Shown in pieces: positions 1 to 8,356 of a DNA stretch of 64,000 nucleotides. This stretch comes from Hippopus hippopus. Its lineage: Eukaryota; Mollusca; Bivalvia; Cardiida; Cardiidae. The notes beneath the pieces were generated by a model that did not search any database, was not told the origin of the DNA, and worked only from the letters and a program-made list of their open reading frames with translations. The stretch is taken from NCBI GenBank assembly GCA_946811185.2, contig OX328113.1, forward strand, positions 1,178,001 through 1,242,000, given 5' to 3'. Both the position numbers and the translations under genes were made by a program. Position 1 is the first letter of the stretch. Every line of letters begins with the position of its first letter.

Positions 1-153
1 TCACTATCTCCACCTTCACTGTACGTTTTGGAGTCACTATCTCCACCTTCTCTATATGTTTTGGAGTCACTATCTCCACCTACTCTCCACATTTTGGAGT
101 CATCTATCTCCACCTATTCTGTAGATCTCAGAGTCAGGCTCATGGGTATATAA
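1..153. repeat. 33-bp minisatellite, about 4 units, cut by window edge
   Basis: Four units starting TCACTATCTCCACC follow each other with a 33-bp period; the fourth carries a 1-bp insertion. Because 33 is a multiple of three, one plus frame stays open from base 1 to a TAA at 151-153 (units read SLSPPSLYVLE), and a minus frame of the last three units reads GGDSDSKTYRE-like residues. It could be the end of a repeat-coding exon lying to the left or only a non-coding minisatellite; the single-base insertion breaks the minus frame. Confidence 0.8.
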
Positions 154-344
154 TAACCATCTGTGGCAGAGTCTCTTGGCCTGAGACTGTGGTAGTTGTC
201 AAGAACGGACTGTGAAGCCATCAGTATGTTCGGTGTGGCCATTGGGTGTATCACAAGAAGATAAATGACTGTTGTCAGTTGCATACATGAAGACCTAGGG
301 TTCTTTGATCCAAGAAGTATCTAAAGAAAAGTGCAGAACTGCGG

Positions 345-1500
345 ATTCCATCATGATTTATCCTAAGGCCTAACAAAATTTAAAAAAAAAAAAAAAAAAG
401 GAAAAAAACTAAAAGGCATTTCAAAAACCTGCAAGTCCTGGTCAAAATGCAGATTCCACCATACCTTATCCTAATGTATTAAATTTTCTATTTCCTAGTA
501 AATACTAGTACTTGATGAGTAAAATTCTATATGATATACAAGCAAAAAAAAGAGAAAAGAAGCAAAAAAAATCTGTCTTTAAACTACAGAGACCTAAACC
601 TACCCCCACTCAACAACCTTAACCTCTGCCTATTTACCACCGTCTCCTTATCTCCTTCTCCTCAACAAATCAAAGTTAACTATCCCTAAAACACATCAGT
701 GAAAACATGCATTTCTGCCAAATTGAAAGCATTTGCTGACGACAAAGTAATTTTGACTCAGAAATTTAAATTTCTCTTGGAAAGAGTACAAAACATACAT
801 GTTACATGCATTTTCTCCTTTTCACACATTTTCTCCTTTTCACACACAGTTTTCAAAAAGGTCCAGCCATCAATACCTTTCCATGATGCCTAACAAAATA
901 GGAAAAATAAAAAACTAGAGGCATTTCAAAAACCTGCAAGTCCTGGTCAAAATGCAGATTCCATCATGCTTTATCCTAAGACCTAACAAAATTATAAAAA
1001 CTACAGAGACCACTCTACTTCCACTCAACAACCTTTACCTCTACCTCGTCTTTTTACCACAATCTCCTTATCTCCTTCTCCTCAATGAATCAAAGTCAAC
1101 TATCCCAAAAACACATAAGTGAAAACATACATTTTTGCCGAATTGAAAGCATTTGCTGACAACAAAGTAATTTTGACTCAAAAATTTAAATTTCTCTTGG
1201 AAAGTGTAGAAAACATACATGCCACCATTCCATCATGCCTTATCTTAACACCTAACAAAATTGAAAAAAACTACAGAGACCACTCTACTTCCACTCAACA
1301 ACCTTTACCTCTACCTCGTCTATTTACCACCATCTCCTTATCTCCTTCTCCTCAACGAATCAAAGTCAACTATCCCCAAAACACATCAGTGAAAACATGC
1401 ATTTTTGCCAAATTGAAAGCATTTGCTGACGACAAAGTAATTTAGACTCAAAAATTTAAATTTCTCGTGGAAAGCATTTTCTCCTTTTCCCACAATGTTT
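345..1500. repeat. Triplicated repeat with MITE-derived core
   Basis: A block containing AAACTACAGAGACC, CCACTCAACAACCTT, ATCTCCTTCTCCTCAA and a TTAA-1-like core (AATTGAAAGCATTTGCTGAC ... GCATTTTCTCC) occurs at about 583-900, 1001-1240 and 1267-1500, each preceded by a CCTTATCC...CCTAACAAAATT leader. This is a local direct triplication. The short ORFs inside it are repeat-derived and are not called as genes. Poly-A at 380-399. Confidence 0.7.
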
Positions 1501-1732
1501 TCACAAAGGTCCATTGATTAGGGTTGTTAAAACTCAGGATTGTGTAGTAAACACTTTACCTATTTCATTGGATAAGGCAAGAGAACATATTAGACTAAAA
1601 AACTTTTGAAAACTTACAATGTTTGTTCATCAAGAACTTTTGAAAACTTGAACCATTTGCAATGTACTGCCATCTTTCAACTGATGAGATTCTGAAAACT
1701 TACGTCTGCAACTGACAAACTTTTGAAAACAT

Positions 1733-2578
1733 TTAGTAGTACACCCAGTCGCCATACCTATCAGGCCGACGGCTACGGCGACCACTGCGGGTGACTACCA
1801 CTGGCTCCGACTCAACAGCAGGTGAACAAGAACTCTGTTCAACAGAACAGAGTTCTAGTTCGCCTCCCTGACCAATGGAGAAAGAGTCTAAACACAGCTC
1901 AGCCTCTTCTCCATCAGCCAGGCCAACAAAATCCTCGCTAGTCTGCAAAGCGTCCAAGTCCAATGTCAGGGAGGACAATGAGGTATAACTTAGCTCGACA
2001 GAGCTAATTTCTACCTCACAGTCTTCCTCAACATCTACATCTCTGAAGACCTCCATGTCATCCAACACCTCGGTCTCCCCATGTGATGTGGAGCTAAAGG
2101 AATGGTCCATAGCGTCCCCTTCCTCCATCTCCTCATCCTCTACCACTGACCAGAAGGAGGCAGAACCAAACTCATCAAAGCTCAGTTCTTCCTCCTCCTC
2201 AACGAAGGCAATCCTGAGGGCCTCAGTCGGTAAGCCATTCCACATCTCAGTTGATGTGGATATAAGACTGAGATCCATACAGATCTCATCCCCCATATCC
2301 ACATCTTTCACCGTGGAGAACAGGGAGGAACAGCTTAGCTCAAAAGAGCTAACCTCTTCCTCCAAGTCCTCCTCAGCATCGAAACAATCCCACGTCATGG
2401 AGTCCCCAGCAGTTCCTTCGTCGACCAATGTGCCTTCATCCATGGAGACGTCAACAGAGTCTCCGTCACGGTCACCGAAGTCAGATGGGGTGGCTGTGTC
2501 AGCCTCCACCAACTTCTTCTGTGCCCATGACAGAAGATCAGCAGTATAACCAATCGCAGATACTATAAATGCAACCAT
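1733..2578 (-). CDS. Acidic 281-residue hypothetical protein
   Basis: An uninterrupted 281-codon ORF, by far the longest non-repetitive frame in the window. The N-terminus (residues about 1-22) is hydrophobic and could be a signal anchor. Residues about 35-255 are very rich in Asp, Glu and Ser, with three loosely repeated segments (EEDLEEEVSSFELS, EEEELSFDEFGSASF, EEDCEVEISSVELS). The tail is basic and aromatic (TRSGRRSRRPDRYGDWVYY), recalling the TRSGR...PDRY tails of some retroelement polyproteins, which is only a resemblance. The ATG has a good context (ACAATGG). A strong splice acceptor lies 41 bp upstream (pyrimidine tract then CAG at 2619-2621), so the ORF is on a spliced transcript if that site is used; but in-frame TAA at 2591-2593 separates it from the conserved-looking exons upstream. 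It could be a separate gene, a TE remnant, or an ORF within a 3' UTR. No polyadenylation signal was seen within 300 bp. Function unknown. Confidence 0.55.
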   Translation of the reverse strand: MVAFIVSAIGYTADLLSWAQKKLVEADTATPSDFGDRDGDSVDVSMDEGTLVDEGTAGDSMTWDCFDAEEDLEEEVSSFELSCSSLFSTVKDVDMGDEICMDLSLISTSTEMWNGLPTEALRIAFVEEEEELSFDEFGSASFWSVVEDEEMEEGDAMDHSFSSTSHGETEVLDDMEVFRDVDVEEDCEVEISSVELSYTSLSSLTLDLDALQTSEDFVGLADGEEAELCLDSFSIGQGGELELCSVEQSSCSPAVESEPVVVTRSGRRSRRPDRYGDWVYY

Positions 2579-2590
2579 TGTAAATAATAC

Positions 2591-2618
2591 TTAGCTTAAA
2601 TCTGGAATCCTCCTGTAC
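2591..2618 (-). CDS. Putative last coding exon of the split minus-strand gene
   Basis: On the minus strand a long pyrimidine tract ending TCTCTCTTCAG is followed by an exon-like start. Entered with two bases (CA) from the 6374-6413 exon, it codes QYRRIPDLS and then TAA. The assignment depends on the 6374-6413 exon being real; if 8214-8327 were joined directly instead, the frame would also stop quickly (STGGFQI). The acceptor itself is the strongest part of the evidence. The acidic ORF begins 12 bases after the TAA in the same frame. Confidence 0.4.
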
Positions 2619-2657
2619 CTGAAGAGAGAAAGAAGAAAAAGAAAATAAGAATTTTCA

Positions 2658-2765
2658 TTAACCCTAGTCATGCTGAAGCCAGATTTACTTGCTTATGCTA
2701 AGAGTATAGATCAAGATCGGACTAACAGACTGTGCAGTCTGATCTTGAATCTACAAAGTCTTGTT
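2658..2765. repeat. TTAA-2 MITE, degenerate
   Basis: Starts TTAACCCTAGTCATGCTGA and contains the family palindrome TAGATCAAGATCGGACT...CTGTGCAGTCTGATCTTGA. The distal end is not clear. Non-coding. Confidence 0.6.
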
Positions 2766-2893
2766 TTATGCCAGATGTTCTGACAAAAGCAGCTTTGAAA
2801 TTTATCATCTGCAGTTATAGGACGGAGGTTGTCCATTTCATCAAAAACCCATTTACACATTTTGAGCAGTCTGATCTTGATCTGCCCCATCAG

Positions 2894-3201
2894 ATTGATT
2901 GATTGTATGGCGTTTAACACAATTTCAACGATGTTTCAGTTATATCGCAGTGGCCAGTGCACCTATCCATGCTTTCCTGGAATTTCACTTATCAATACTC
3001 TGCACAATATTCTTTTCAAGCCACTGGCTGCTTTCCCACATAACCATCACCAGAGCAATGGCCGACAGTGAGAGAGGAATGAATCCTGTTGCAATGACTT
3101 TTATCAATCCTCGGAAAGAAATGGCTGAGCTAGGGAGCAAACCAGCAACCCCCTGTTCTCAAGACCTGTATGCTACCAACTGAGTTACCAGGGCTTGTAT
3201 T
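2894..3201 (-). mobile_element. tRNA-derived SINE, full length, with target duplication
   Basis: Minus-strand copy of the SINE seen at 16285 and 48961. The 5' tRNA-like head is at 3140-3201, the tail is ATTG-rich at 2894-2905. The flanks TGCCCCATCAG (2883-2893) and TGCCCCATTAG (3202-3212) are an 11-bp target-site duplication with one mismatch, which fixes both ends and shows LINE-type retroposition. Confidence 0.85.
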
Positions 3202-3360
3202 TGCCCCATTAGAAAAGGTGTCAAAGATGTTTAATGGCAAAACAAAATGCTGTCAAAGATGTTTAATGGCAAAACAAAACAGTATTTTTTTCCTCCTCTT
3301 TTGCGTTTGTTTTTCAAATTAACAAACACTACATATATTTCCATTCTTTCACATATACAG

Positions 3361-3528
3361 CAATTCACAACTGAACAGATGACAGCCTCTGAAAGTGTTA
3401 TGGGGGGGGGGAGAAATTATTCACACCAATTCATTTTGACCTATGAATTTAAGAAAAATGAACCTCTACTTCTCAGACAAAGGGTGACAAGGACCCTAAA
3501 TAATGTTTTAGAAGAAAATCCTGGATAA
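3361..3528 (+). CDS. Possible terminal exon, plus strand, unrecognised
   Basis: A good acceptor-like tract (TTTCCATTCTTTCACATATACAG) at 3338-3360 precedes 55 open codons ending in TAA. The translation is mixed and protein-like (TEQMTASESVMGGG, LLLRQRVTRTLNNVLEENPG), with a GGG run from a poly-G. No upstream partner exon was found and no polyadenylation signal, so this could be chance. Confidence 0.25.
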   Translation, partial: QFTTEQMTASESVMGGGRNYSHQFILTYEFKKNEPLLLRQRVTRTLNNVLEENPG

Positions 3529-3541
3529 GATTTAAATGGTA

Positions 3542-3760
3542 TTAACCCTTAGGCTGCTAAACACGACTCACTGACCTATTGCGGACAGTGTAGATCAAAA
3601 TAAGACTGCACAGAACATGCAGTCTGATCTTGGATCTACACTGTCTGATACAGAGACATTTTTTCCAAAAAAAATAAATTTGAAAATAGCATCAATCAGG
3701 TGTTTGATATTGGCTTGAAAGTTTTAATAAATCCATTAAGGGACTAGGAGGAAATACTGA
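3542..3760. repeat. TTAA-2 MITE
   Basis: Begins TTAACCCTTAGGCTGCTAAAC and carries the hairpin GTAGATCAAAATAAGACTGCA / TGCAGTCTGATCTTGGATCTAC. The far end has decayed. Confidence 0.75.
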
Positions 3761-4024
3761 TTAGAAAAGTGAGTATTTTCTCCTTTTTCCATGACATTTT
3801 TTAAGTCTTCTCCCTCAAGGTTATAAAATTTTCTTATTAGTTTTCCAATTAGAGTGCCATGCACAATTTTAGTTGCTGTTTAAAACTTTGTAGTGCAGAT
3901 AAAGATCAGACTGCATGATATAAAGTTTCTGTCACAGATAATTGCTTTTAGTTATTTCATGTAAAATTTTGGATGGAAAAGTTAAGCTGTCATTCTAGTC
4001 ATTTGGCATTGGAGGGTATATACC

Positions 4025-4448
4025 TTAACTCTATATTAAACAGGTCTAAACTGGTCCATTTTCAAAGCATTTACAGACAAAAAACCAATGTGGCTCAAAT
4101 GAATGAATTTGTCTGTGAAATGTTAGAAAACATTGTGGGAAAACAAGGTTACCAGCATATTCTCCTTTTCTCACAAAGGCCTCTAAAGCTTTCTTTTTCA
4201 AGGTTGTGAAAACTCGGGATTTTGTTGTTAAGCATTAACTCTATACCAAACAACAAAATTTTTGACTGATCCAATTTTTAAAGCATTTACAGACAAAAAA
4301 TTAAATGTGGCTAAAATGATGGAAGTTGTGAGTGAAAGGACAAAAAAACACTGGAAAAAGCAGAAAATGCGGGAAGCTTCCAACAATGTTTTCTAAAGCC
4401 TTCTCTGCCAGGGTTTTTAAAACTCAGGATTGTGTGGTACAGGGTTAC
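4025..4448. repeat. Two TTAA-1 MITEs head to tail sharing one TTAA
   Basis: Copies at 4025-4238 and 4235-4448. Both have TTAACTCTATA...AAAGCATTTACAGAC at the left and the AAAACTCGGGATTTTGT or CAGGATTGTGTGGTA right end; the central AACATTGTGGG / CCACAATGTTTT hairpin is partly lost. They abut at a single TTAA, as expected when one copy inserts next to the TTAA of another. Confidence 0.7.
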
Positions 4449-4783
4449 AGATAGCTATCTAGTTTTTATGCTCTAAGTCAGGACTTCTTTTAAGATATAC
4501 ATGTAATTTTTATTTACATTAATACAAACTTTATCACTATATTCAATACAAAAGTGAGATTTTTGAGCTCTTAAATGACAGGAAGGTTGTTTCTCAATTG
4601 GTAATTAAAATTTTCATAACATCTGATATCGGACATCATCATATATATTAATTTGAATACACATCCCCCTAATTGATGTGTGTTACTGATCATGGGACAT
4701 TCCGATAGGTCTTCATGAAACTGGTGCAAAAATTAAATACAGTTAAATAAAAAACGGTATAAGACCAAAAACCTTCCCCTGTT

Positions 4784-4910
4784 GCAAAGCGAGCATCCTT
4801 GCCTCACTGGCAGCTAAGCACTCTCCTGATGTATTTTGATCCTTATGATGCTATTGCAAACCAAACATTCTTTCCTCAAAGGTAACTAGGCATTTTCTTG
4901 ATGTATACCT
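4784..4910. repeat. Two degenerate units of the 72-bp minisatellite
   Basis: GCATCCTTGCCTCACTGGCAG and TTCTTTCCTCAAAGGTAACTAGG are decayed copies of the unit of the array at 5105-6085. The plus frame of the first reads ASLPHWQLSTLLMYFDPYD and stays open until TAA; the minus frame has one TAG where the unit has CAG. Confidence 0.75.
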
Positions 4911-5104
4911 ATAGGAAAATGTTATATATATTCCGTCTCATACAGTTAAAACGATTTCTTTGGCCCAATTGTGCTGTTTTCTTAAATATGTCCGTTTAGT
5001 GTTTAATTATATTTAAGTGAATGGAGGAAATGCACCAGACAAAATAAAGTCATCTGTCATGCCATGTTGGTCTTTGTTTACCTCTTTTTCAAGGAATAGA
5101 AAAT

Positions 5105-6085
5105 ATGCTTAACTTTTTCTCGAAGGTATATCTAATCCTTATAGTACTAAGCCAAGCATCTTCGCCTAATGGTCAACTAGGTATTTTTCTGATGTATCTA
5201 AATCCTTATGGTGCTTTTGTAAACCAAGCATCCTTGCCTCATGGGCAGCAAGGCGCTCTCCTGAGGTATTTTTATCTTTATAATGCTGTTGCAAAGTTAG
5301 CATTCTTGCCTCATGGGCAGCAAGGCGCTCTCCTGAGGTATTTTTATCTTTATAATGCTGTTGCAAAGTTAGCATCCTTGCCTCATGGGCAGCAAGGCGC
5401 TCTCCTGAGGTATTTTTATCCTTATAATGCTGTTGCAAAGTTAGCATCCTTGCCTCATGGGCAGCAAGCCGCTCTCCTGAGGTATTTTTATCCTTATAAT
5501 GCTGTTGCAAAGTTAGCATCCTTGCCTCATGGGCAGCAAGGCGCTCTCCTGAGGTATTTTTATCCTTATAATGCTGTTGCAAAGTTAGCATCCTTGCCTC
5601 ATGGGCAGCAAGCCGCTCTCCTGAGGTATTTTTATCCTTATAATGCTGTTGCAAAGTTAGCATCCTTGCCTCATGGGCAGCAAGGCGCTCTCCTGAGGTA
5701 TTTTTATCCTTATAATGCTGTTGCAAAGTTAGCATCCTTGCCTCATGGGCAGCAAGCCGCTCTCCTGAGGTATTTTTATCCTTATAATGCTGTTGCAAAG
5801 TTAGCATCCTTGCCTCATGGGCAGCAAGCCGCTCTCCTGAGGTATTTTTATCCTTATAATGCTGTTGCAAAGTTAGCATCCTTGCCTCATGGGCAGCAAG
5901 CCGCTCTCCTGAGGTATCTTTATCCTTATAATGCTGTTGCAAAGTTAGCATCCTTGCCTCATGGGCAGCAAGCCGCTCTCCTGAGGTATTTTTATCCTTA
6001 TAATGCTGTTGCAAAGTTAGCATCCTTGCCTCATGGGCAGCAAGCCATTCTCCTGACATATTTTTACCCTTATAGTGCTAAATAA
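5105..6085 (+). CDS. Repeat protein candidate (24-residue units), plus strand
   Basis: 326 codons: a hydrophobic start MLNFFSKVYLILIVLSQASS that looks like a signal peptide, then 13 copies of a 24-residue unit (LPHGQQAALLRYFYPYNAV then AKLAS), the first diverged. For: a possible acceptor (CTCTTTTTCAAG) just before the ATG, a secretion-like N-terminus, two AATAAA signals at the stop (6080 and 6096), and open degenerate units outside the array. Against: the signal-like part is itself a decayed repeat unit, and the substitutions among units are non-synonymous in this frame (Gly/Ala, Leu/Pro, Phe/Ser, Phe/Leu). The opposite strand is also open. It may be non-coding minisatellite DNA. Function unknown. 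Confidence 0.3.
   Translation: MLNFFSKVYLILIVLSQASSPNGQLGIFLMYLNPYGAFVNQASLPHGQQGALLRYFYLYNAVAKLAFLPHGQQGALLRYFYLYNAVAKLASLPHGQQGALLRYFYPYNAVAKLASLPHGQQAALLRYFYPYNAVAKLASLPHGQQGALLRYFYPYNAVAKLASLPHGQQAALLRYFYPYNAVAKLASLPHGQQGALLRYFYPYNAVAKLASLPHGQQAALLRYFYPYNAVAKLASLPHGQQAALLRYFYPYNAVAKLASLPHGQQAALLRYLYPYNAVAKLASLPHGQQAALLRYFYPYNAVAKLASLPHGQQAILLTYFYPYSAK
5130..6085. repeat. 72-bp tandem array, about 13 units
   Basis: Unit GCATCCTTGCCTCATGGGCA... repeats with an exact 72-bp period (for example 5236, 5308). Units 3-8 alternate GGC/GCC at one site, suggesting an earlier 144-bp higher-order repeat; later units all have GCC. Very low divergence inside and decayed units at the left edge indicate recent expansion. 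Confidence 0.95.
5166..6059 (-). CDS. Repeat protein candidate (24-residue units), minus strand
   Basis: 297 codons of a polar, helix-prone 24-residue unit (GERLAAHEARMLTLQQHYKD then KNTS). Variable sites between units are mostly synonymous here: CGG/CGC (Arg), AAA/AAG (Lys) and AGA/AGG (Arg), with GAT/AAT (Asp/Asn) and one Arg to Trp in the last unit as exceptions. That pattern would be expected if this strand were the coding one. However, the frame has stops where the array decays at both edges (TAG for the repeat CAG codon), and the ATG lies in the terminal unit with no promoter or acceptor recognised. Coding status undecided. Confidence 0.3.
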   Translation of the reverse strand: MSGEWLAAHEARMLTLQQHYKDKNTSGERLAAHEARMLTLQQHYKDKDTSGERLAAHEARMLTLQQHYKDKNTSGERLAAHEARMLTLQQHYKDKNTSGERLAAHEARMLTLQQHYKDKNTSGERLAAHEARMLTLQQHYKDKNTSGERLAAHEARMLTLQQHYKDKNTSGERLAAHEARMLTLQQHYKDKNTSGERLAAHEARMLTLQQHYKDKNTSGERLAAHEARMLTLQQHYKDKNTSGERLAAHEARMLTLQQHYKDKNTSGERLAAHEARMLGLQKHHKDLDTSEKYLVDH

Positions 6086-6373
6086 ATGAGATCACTAAAT
6101 AAACGAGATGGACGTTCTCAGTTCTATAGATGTTCCATTTCAAAGCTTTTTTGTCAGAATACTGGCAAAGAAGCAAACAGTGAAATCCATCATCAGACAT
6201 GTTCTGAGCAGTCTGATCTTTGTCTACACTGTCTGCATAAGTAATTCAATCATGGTTCAGTGCCAGTGTACATGTATTCCTACCTTAAAGGCTCAAGAGT
6301 TTCCAAAAGTAAACAATGGGGAGGTTAAATGCAAATAAATTTCAATTCTAACATTATAAAGTATGGTACTTAC

Positions 6374-6413
6374 TGTGAAGATGTTTTTGTATGATCTATC
6401 CAGGTGTTAATCA
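6374..6413 (-). CDS. Putative 40-bp exon of the split minus-strand gene
   Basis: Donor CACA|GTAAGT is excellent; acceptor is CCAGTGAAG with a modest pyrimidine tract. Entered with one base (A) from 8214-8327 it codes M then INTWIDHTKTSS and leaves CA for the next exon. If the AG five bases earlier is used instead, the frame stops after MK, which would make this the terminal exon. Short, so moderate to low confidence. Confidence 0.4.
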
Positions 6414-6634
6414 CTTCACTGGTAGAAAAATTAATTTTGAACCTAGGTCAAAAGTCGCCTGGTCCCTCTATCTGTTGTATACATTTTATTTCGTTTTAAA
6501 ACTCATCTTTCTACTGGCAATTCCCCTACTTTTGGTGAAATATGACAATTGTTCACTATCTTTCAAGAACTTTTGTGAAAAGCCTTATGGATCAGGATAA
6601 GGGGTGAGAAAACACAAGATAGTTTGGGAAAAAG

Positions 6635-6862
6635 TTAACTCTTCACCAAAAGAAAAAAAATTATACCTGTCCAAATTGAAGACATTTGCAGACAACAAAA
6701 TAAATTACACTGGAATCTTGAAACTTCTTTAGGGAAAGGTAGAAAACATTACCGGTACAAGAGAAAATGCTGGTTACCTGCATTTTCTCCTTTTCCAACA
6801 ATGTTTTCAAAAGCTTTCTTTTCAAGGTCATCAAAGGCAGGTATTGTGTTTTAAAGAGTTAA
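6635..6862. repeat. TTAA-1 MITE, full length
   Basis: Bounded by TTAACTCTTCACC and AAAGAGTTAA; contains the CTGGTTACCTGCATTTTCTCC centre. 228 bp including both TTAA copies. Confidence 0.8.
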
Positions 6863-7049
6863 AAAATGCTATGAAATGCTGTAATATGCTATTAAAACAT
6901 ATAGATGTACATCTAATATGCTATGTAACTTGCTATAAAGCAAAACATAAAAAAAAAGGTGAAGTTTCATCTCTCCTTTAATAAAGTATTAATACATTTC
7001 ATGTAATGTCTAGGGGCAGGACAAGGGAACATCACAGTCCATATTCACC

Positions 7050-7205
7050 AACCATTCTTGATAACATTCTTAGTCTAATTCTCAAGAATTTTCAACATTT
7101 TGAAAGTAACACAAGTTCTGATTGGCTTTCCCACATAGTTTAGCCAATCAGAACTGGCATTACTTTATCAATCAAGAATTAGACAAAGAAGAATGCTCAG
7201 CTTTG
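7050..7205. repeat. Imperfect palindrome, candidate foldback MITE
   Basis: CATTCTTAGTCTAATTCTCAAG ... GTTCTGATTGGCT pairs with AGCCAATCAGAAC ... AAGAATTAGACAAAGAAGAATG, loop around 7128. The CCAATCAGAAC words are the best-conserved pairing. Confidence 0.6.
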
Positions 7206-7679
7206 GAAGCTTTTCTAATGAGGGTCCTGCATGGATCAGAGGTACAGTGTAGGACTTAATGTCTCACCAATAGCGATTTTTATGCGAGTGTCTTTGGGCA
7301 AGACATTTCAGAGCCCAAGCCTAGTGCTTTTGACACCCAGGACATATACATGAAATTGCAAGCTGGTGCTGTAACATGTGTGTAAAAACCCAATTCAATC
7401 TACAAGTTTTTCTAGTGAAAACTTTTAGTTGAATGTGGGAAGAAGGATTGATCGTTTTAATGTAATACTATGGTGTTTAATGCCATTTTCAGGATAATTC
7501 CAGTTACATCACAGCAGCAAGTGCTGTGCAGCAAATATCCCAAGAAAAGAAAAAGAAAAAAAAAAAGGATTCTTTCCACATAAAAATATAGGAGTTTCAA
7601 ATCCTTAACCACAAAATTTAGGCTTTGGAAAACATTCAGTGAAAAGGAGAAAAATGCTGGCTAGCAGTACAATGTTTTT

Positions 7680-7862
7680 GACCCTTTTAACCAAAAGTAG
7701 CATCATTGCACCAAATGACAAATTTTTTTACTCAATCAAATTAATAACATTTCCAATGACAAATTGAAAGTAGCTCAAATAGCAATTTTTGTCTTCAGTA
7801 GGGTGGAAAACCTTGTTGGAAAATGCTTTCAACTATAACTCAGGATTGTGTGGTAAAGAGTT
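7680..7862. repeat. TTAA-1 MITE, decayed
   Basis: Contains AACCAAAAGTAGCATCATTG at the left and CAGGATTGTGTGGTAAAGAGTTAA at the right; the hairpin is lost. A second decayed piece and a SINE tail fragment lie at 7465-7660. Confidence 0.55.
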
Positions 7863-7895
7863 AAAATGATCCTCTGGAAATGCTTTAAATTGGAT

Positions 7896-8099
7896 ACTGT
7901 ATACTTGGGTAAATACGCATGTTGAAAAATTTGCGAATTACCAATTACAGACATTTTGCGTACTGAAATATTTGTGAATTCAGGACACTCATTATTTGCT
8001 GGTATACTTGTGGTTAAACATGTGAACAGAATAGTTCGCAAATTTTTCAAATTCACAAAATTGAAAAATTTCCACGTCAAAAAATTTCCACTTATACAG
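7896..8099. mobile_element. TA-flanked 204-bp MITE
   Basis: Ends CTGTATACTTGGG and (reverse complement) CTGTATAAGTGGAAATTTT form terminal inverted repeats, each flanked by TA. A second copy starts at 12424. The target and ends suggest a Tc1/mariner-type non-autonomous element. Confidence 0.65.
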
Positions 8100-8213
8100 T
8101 AGTTCTAACATTAGATTTTTTGCGGTGAAGAGTATAGCAATTTTTGGGACAAAATACCATGAATTTTATGAGAAGGAAATAAGTTCATATTACTCACAAG
8201 ACAAACCACTTAC

Positions 8214-8327
8214 TTGTTGACTGGACTAAAAAATTCAACTTGTGTTTTACTAAACTAAACATTTGTGCAGCATCTCCACCAATGCAAGTATCCAGCAGCA
8301 AGACACTCTGGTCATCAATATGGACAC
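8214..8327 (-). CDS. Conserved-looking coding exon of the split minus-strand gene
   Basis: Bounded by acceptor AAAATTTCAG and consensus donor CAA|GTAAGT. Only one frame is open: two bases finish a Gly codon from the previous exon, then 37 codons, including VHIDDQSVLLLDTC, IGGDAAQMFSLVKHKLNFLV, and one base is left. The other two frames contain stops. Phase agrees exactly with 10234-10351. I do not recognise the family; the translation looks like a globular, mixed alpha/beta protein. One of the two best exons. Confidence 0.78.
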
Positions 8328-8356
8328 CTGAAATTTTTGATTGAAATAATTATTAT

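Noticed and set aside
2055..2549. 164-codon Ser-rich ORF on the plus strand
   Set aside because: Antisense shadow of the acidic ORF; Ser runs come from complementing Glu/Asp codons.
5225..6080. CRISPR-like array of regular repeats
   Set aside because: The 72-bp units are contiguous with no spacers; eukaryotic minisatellite.
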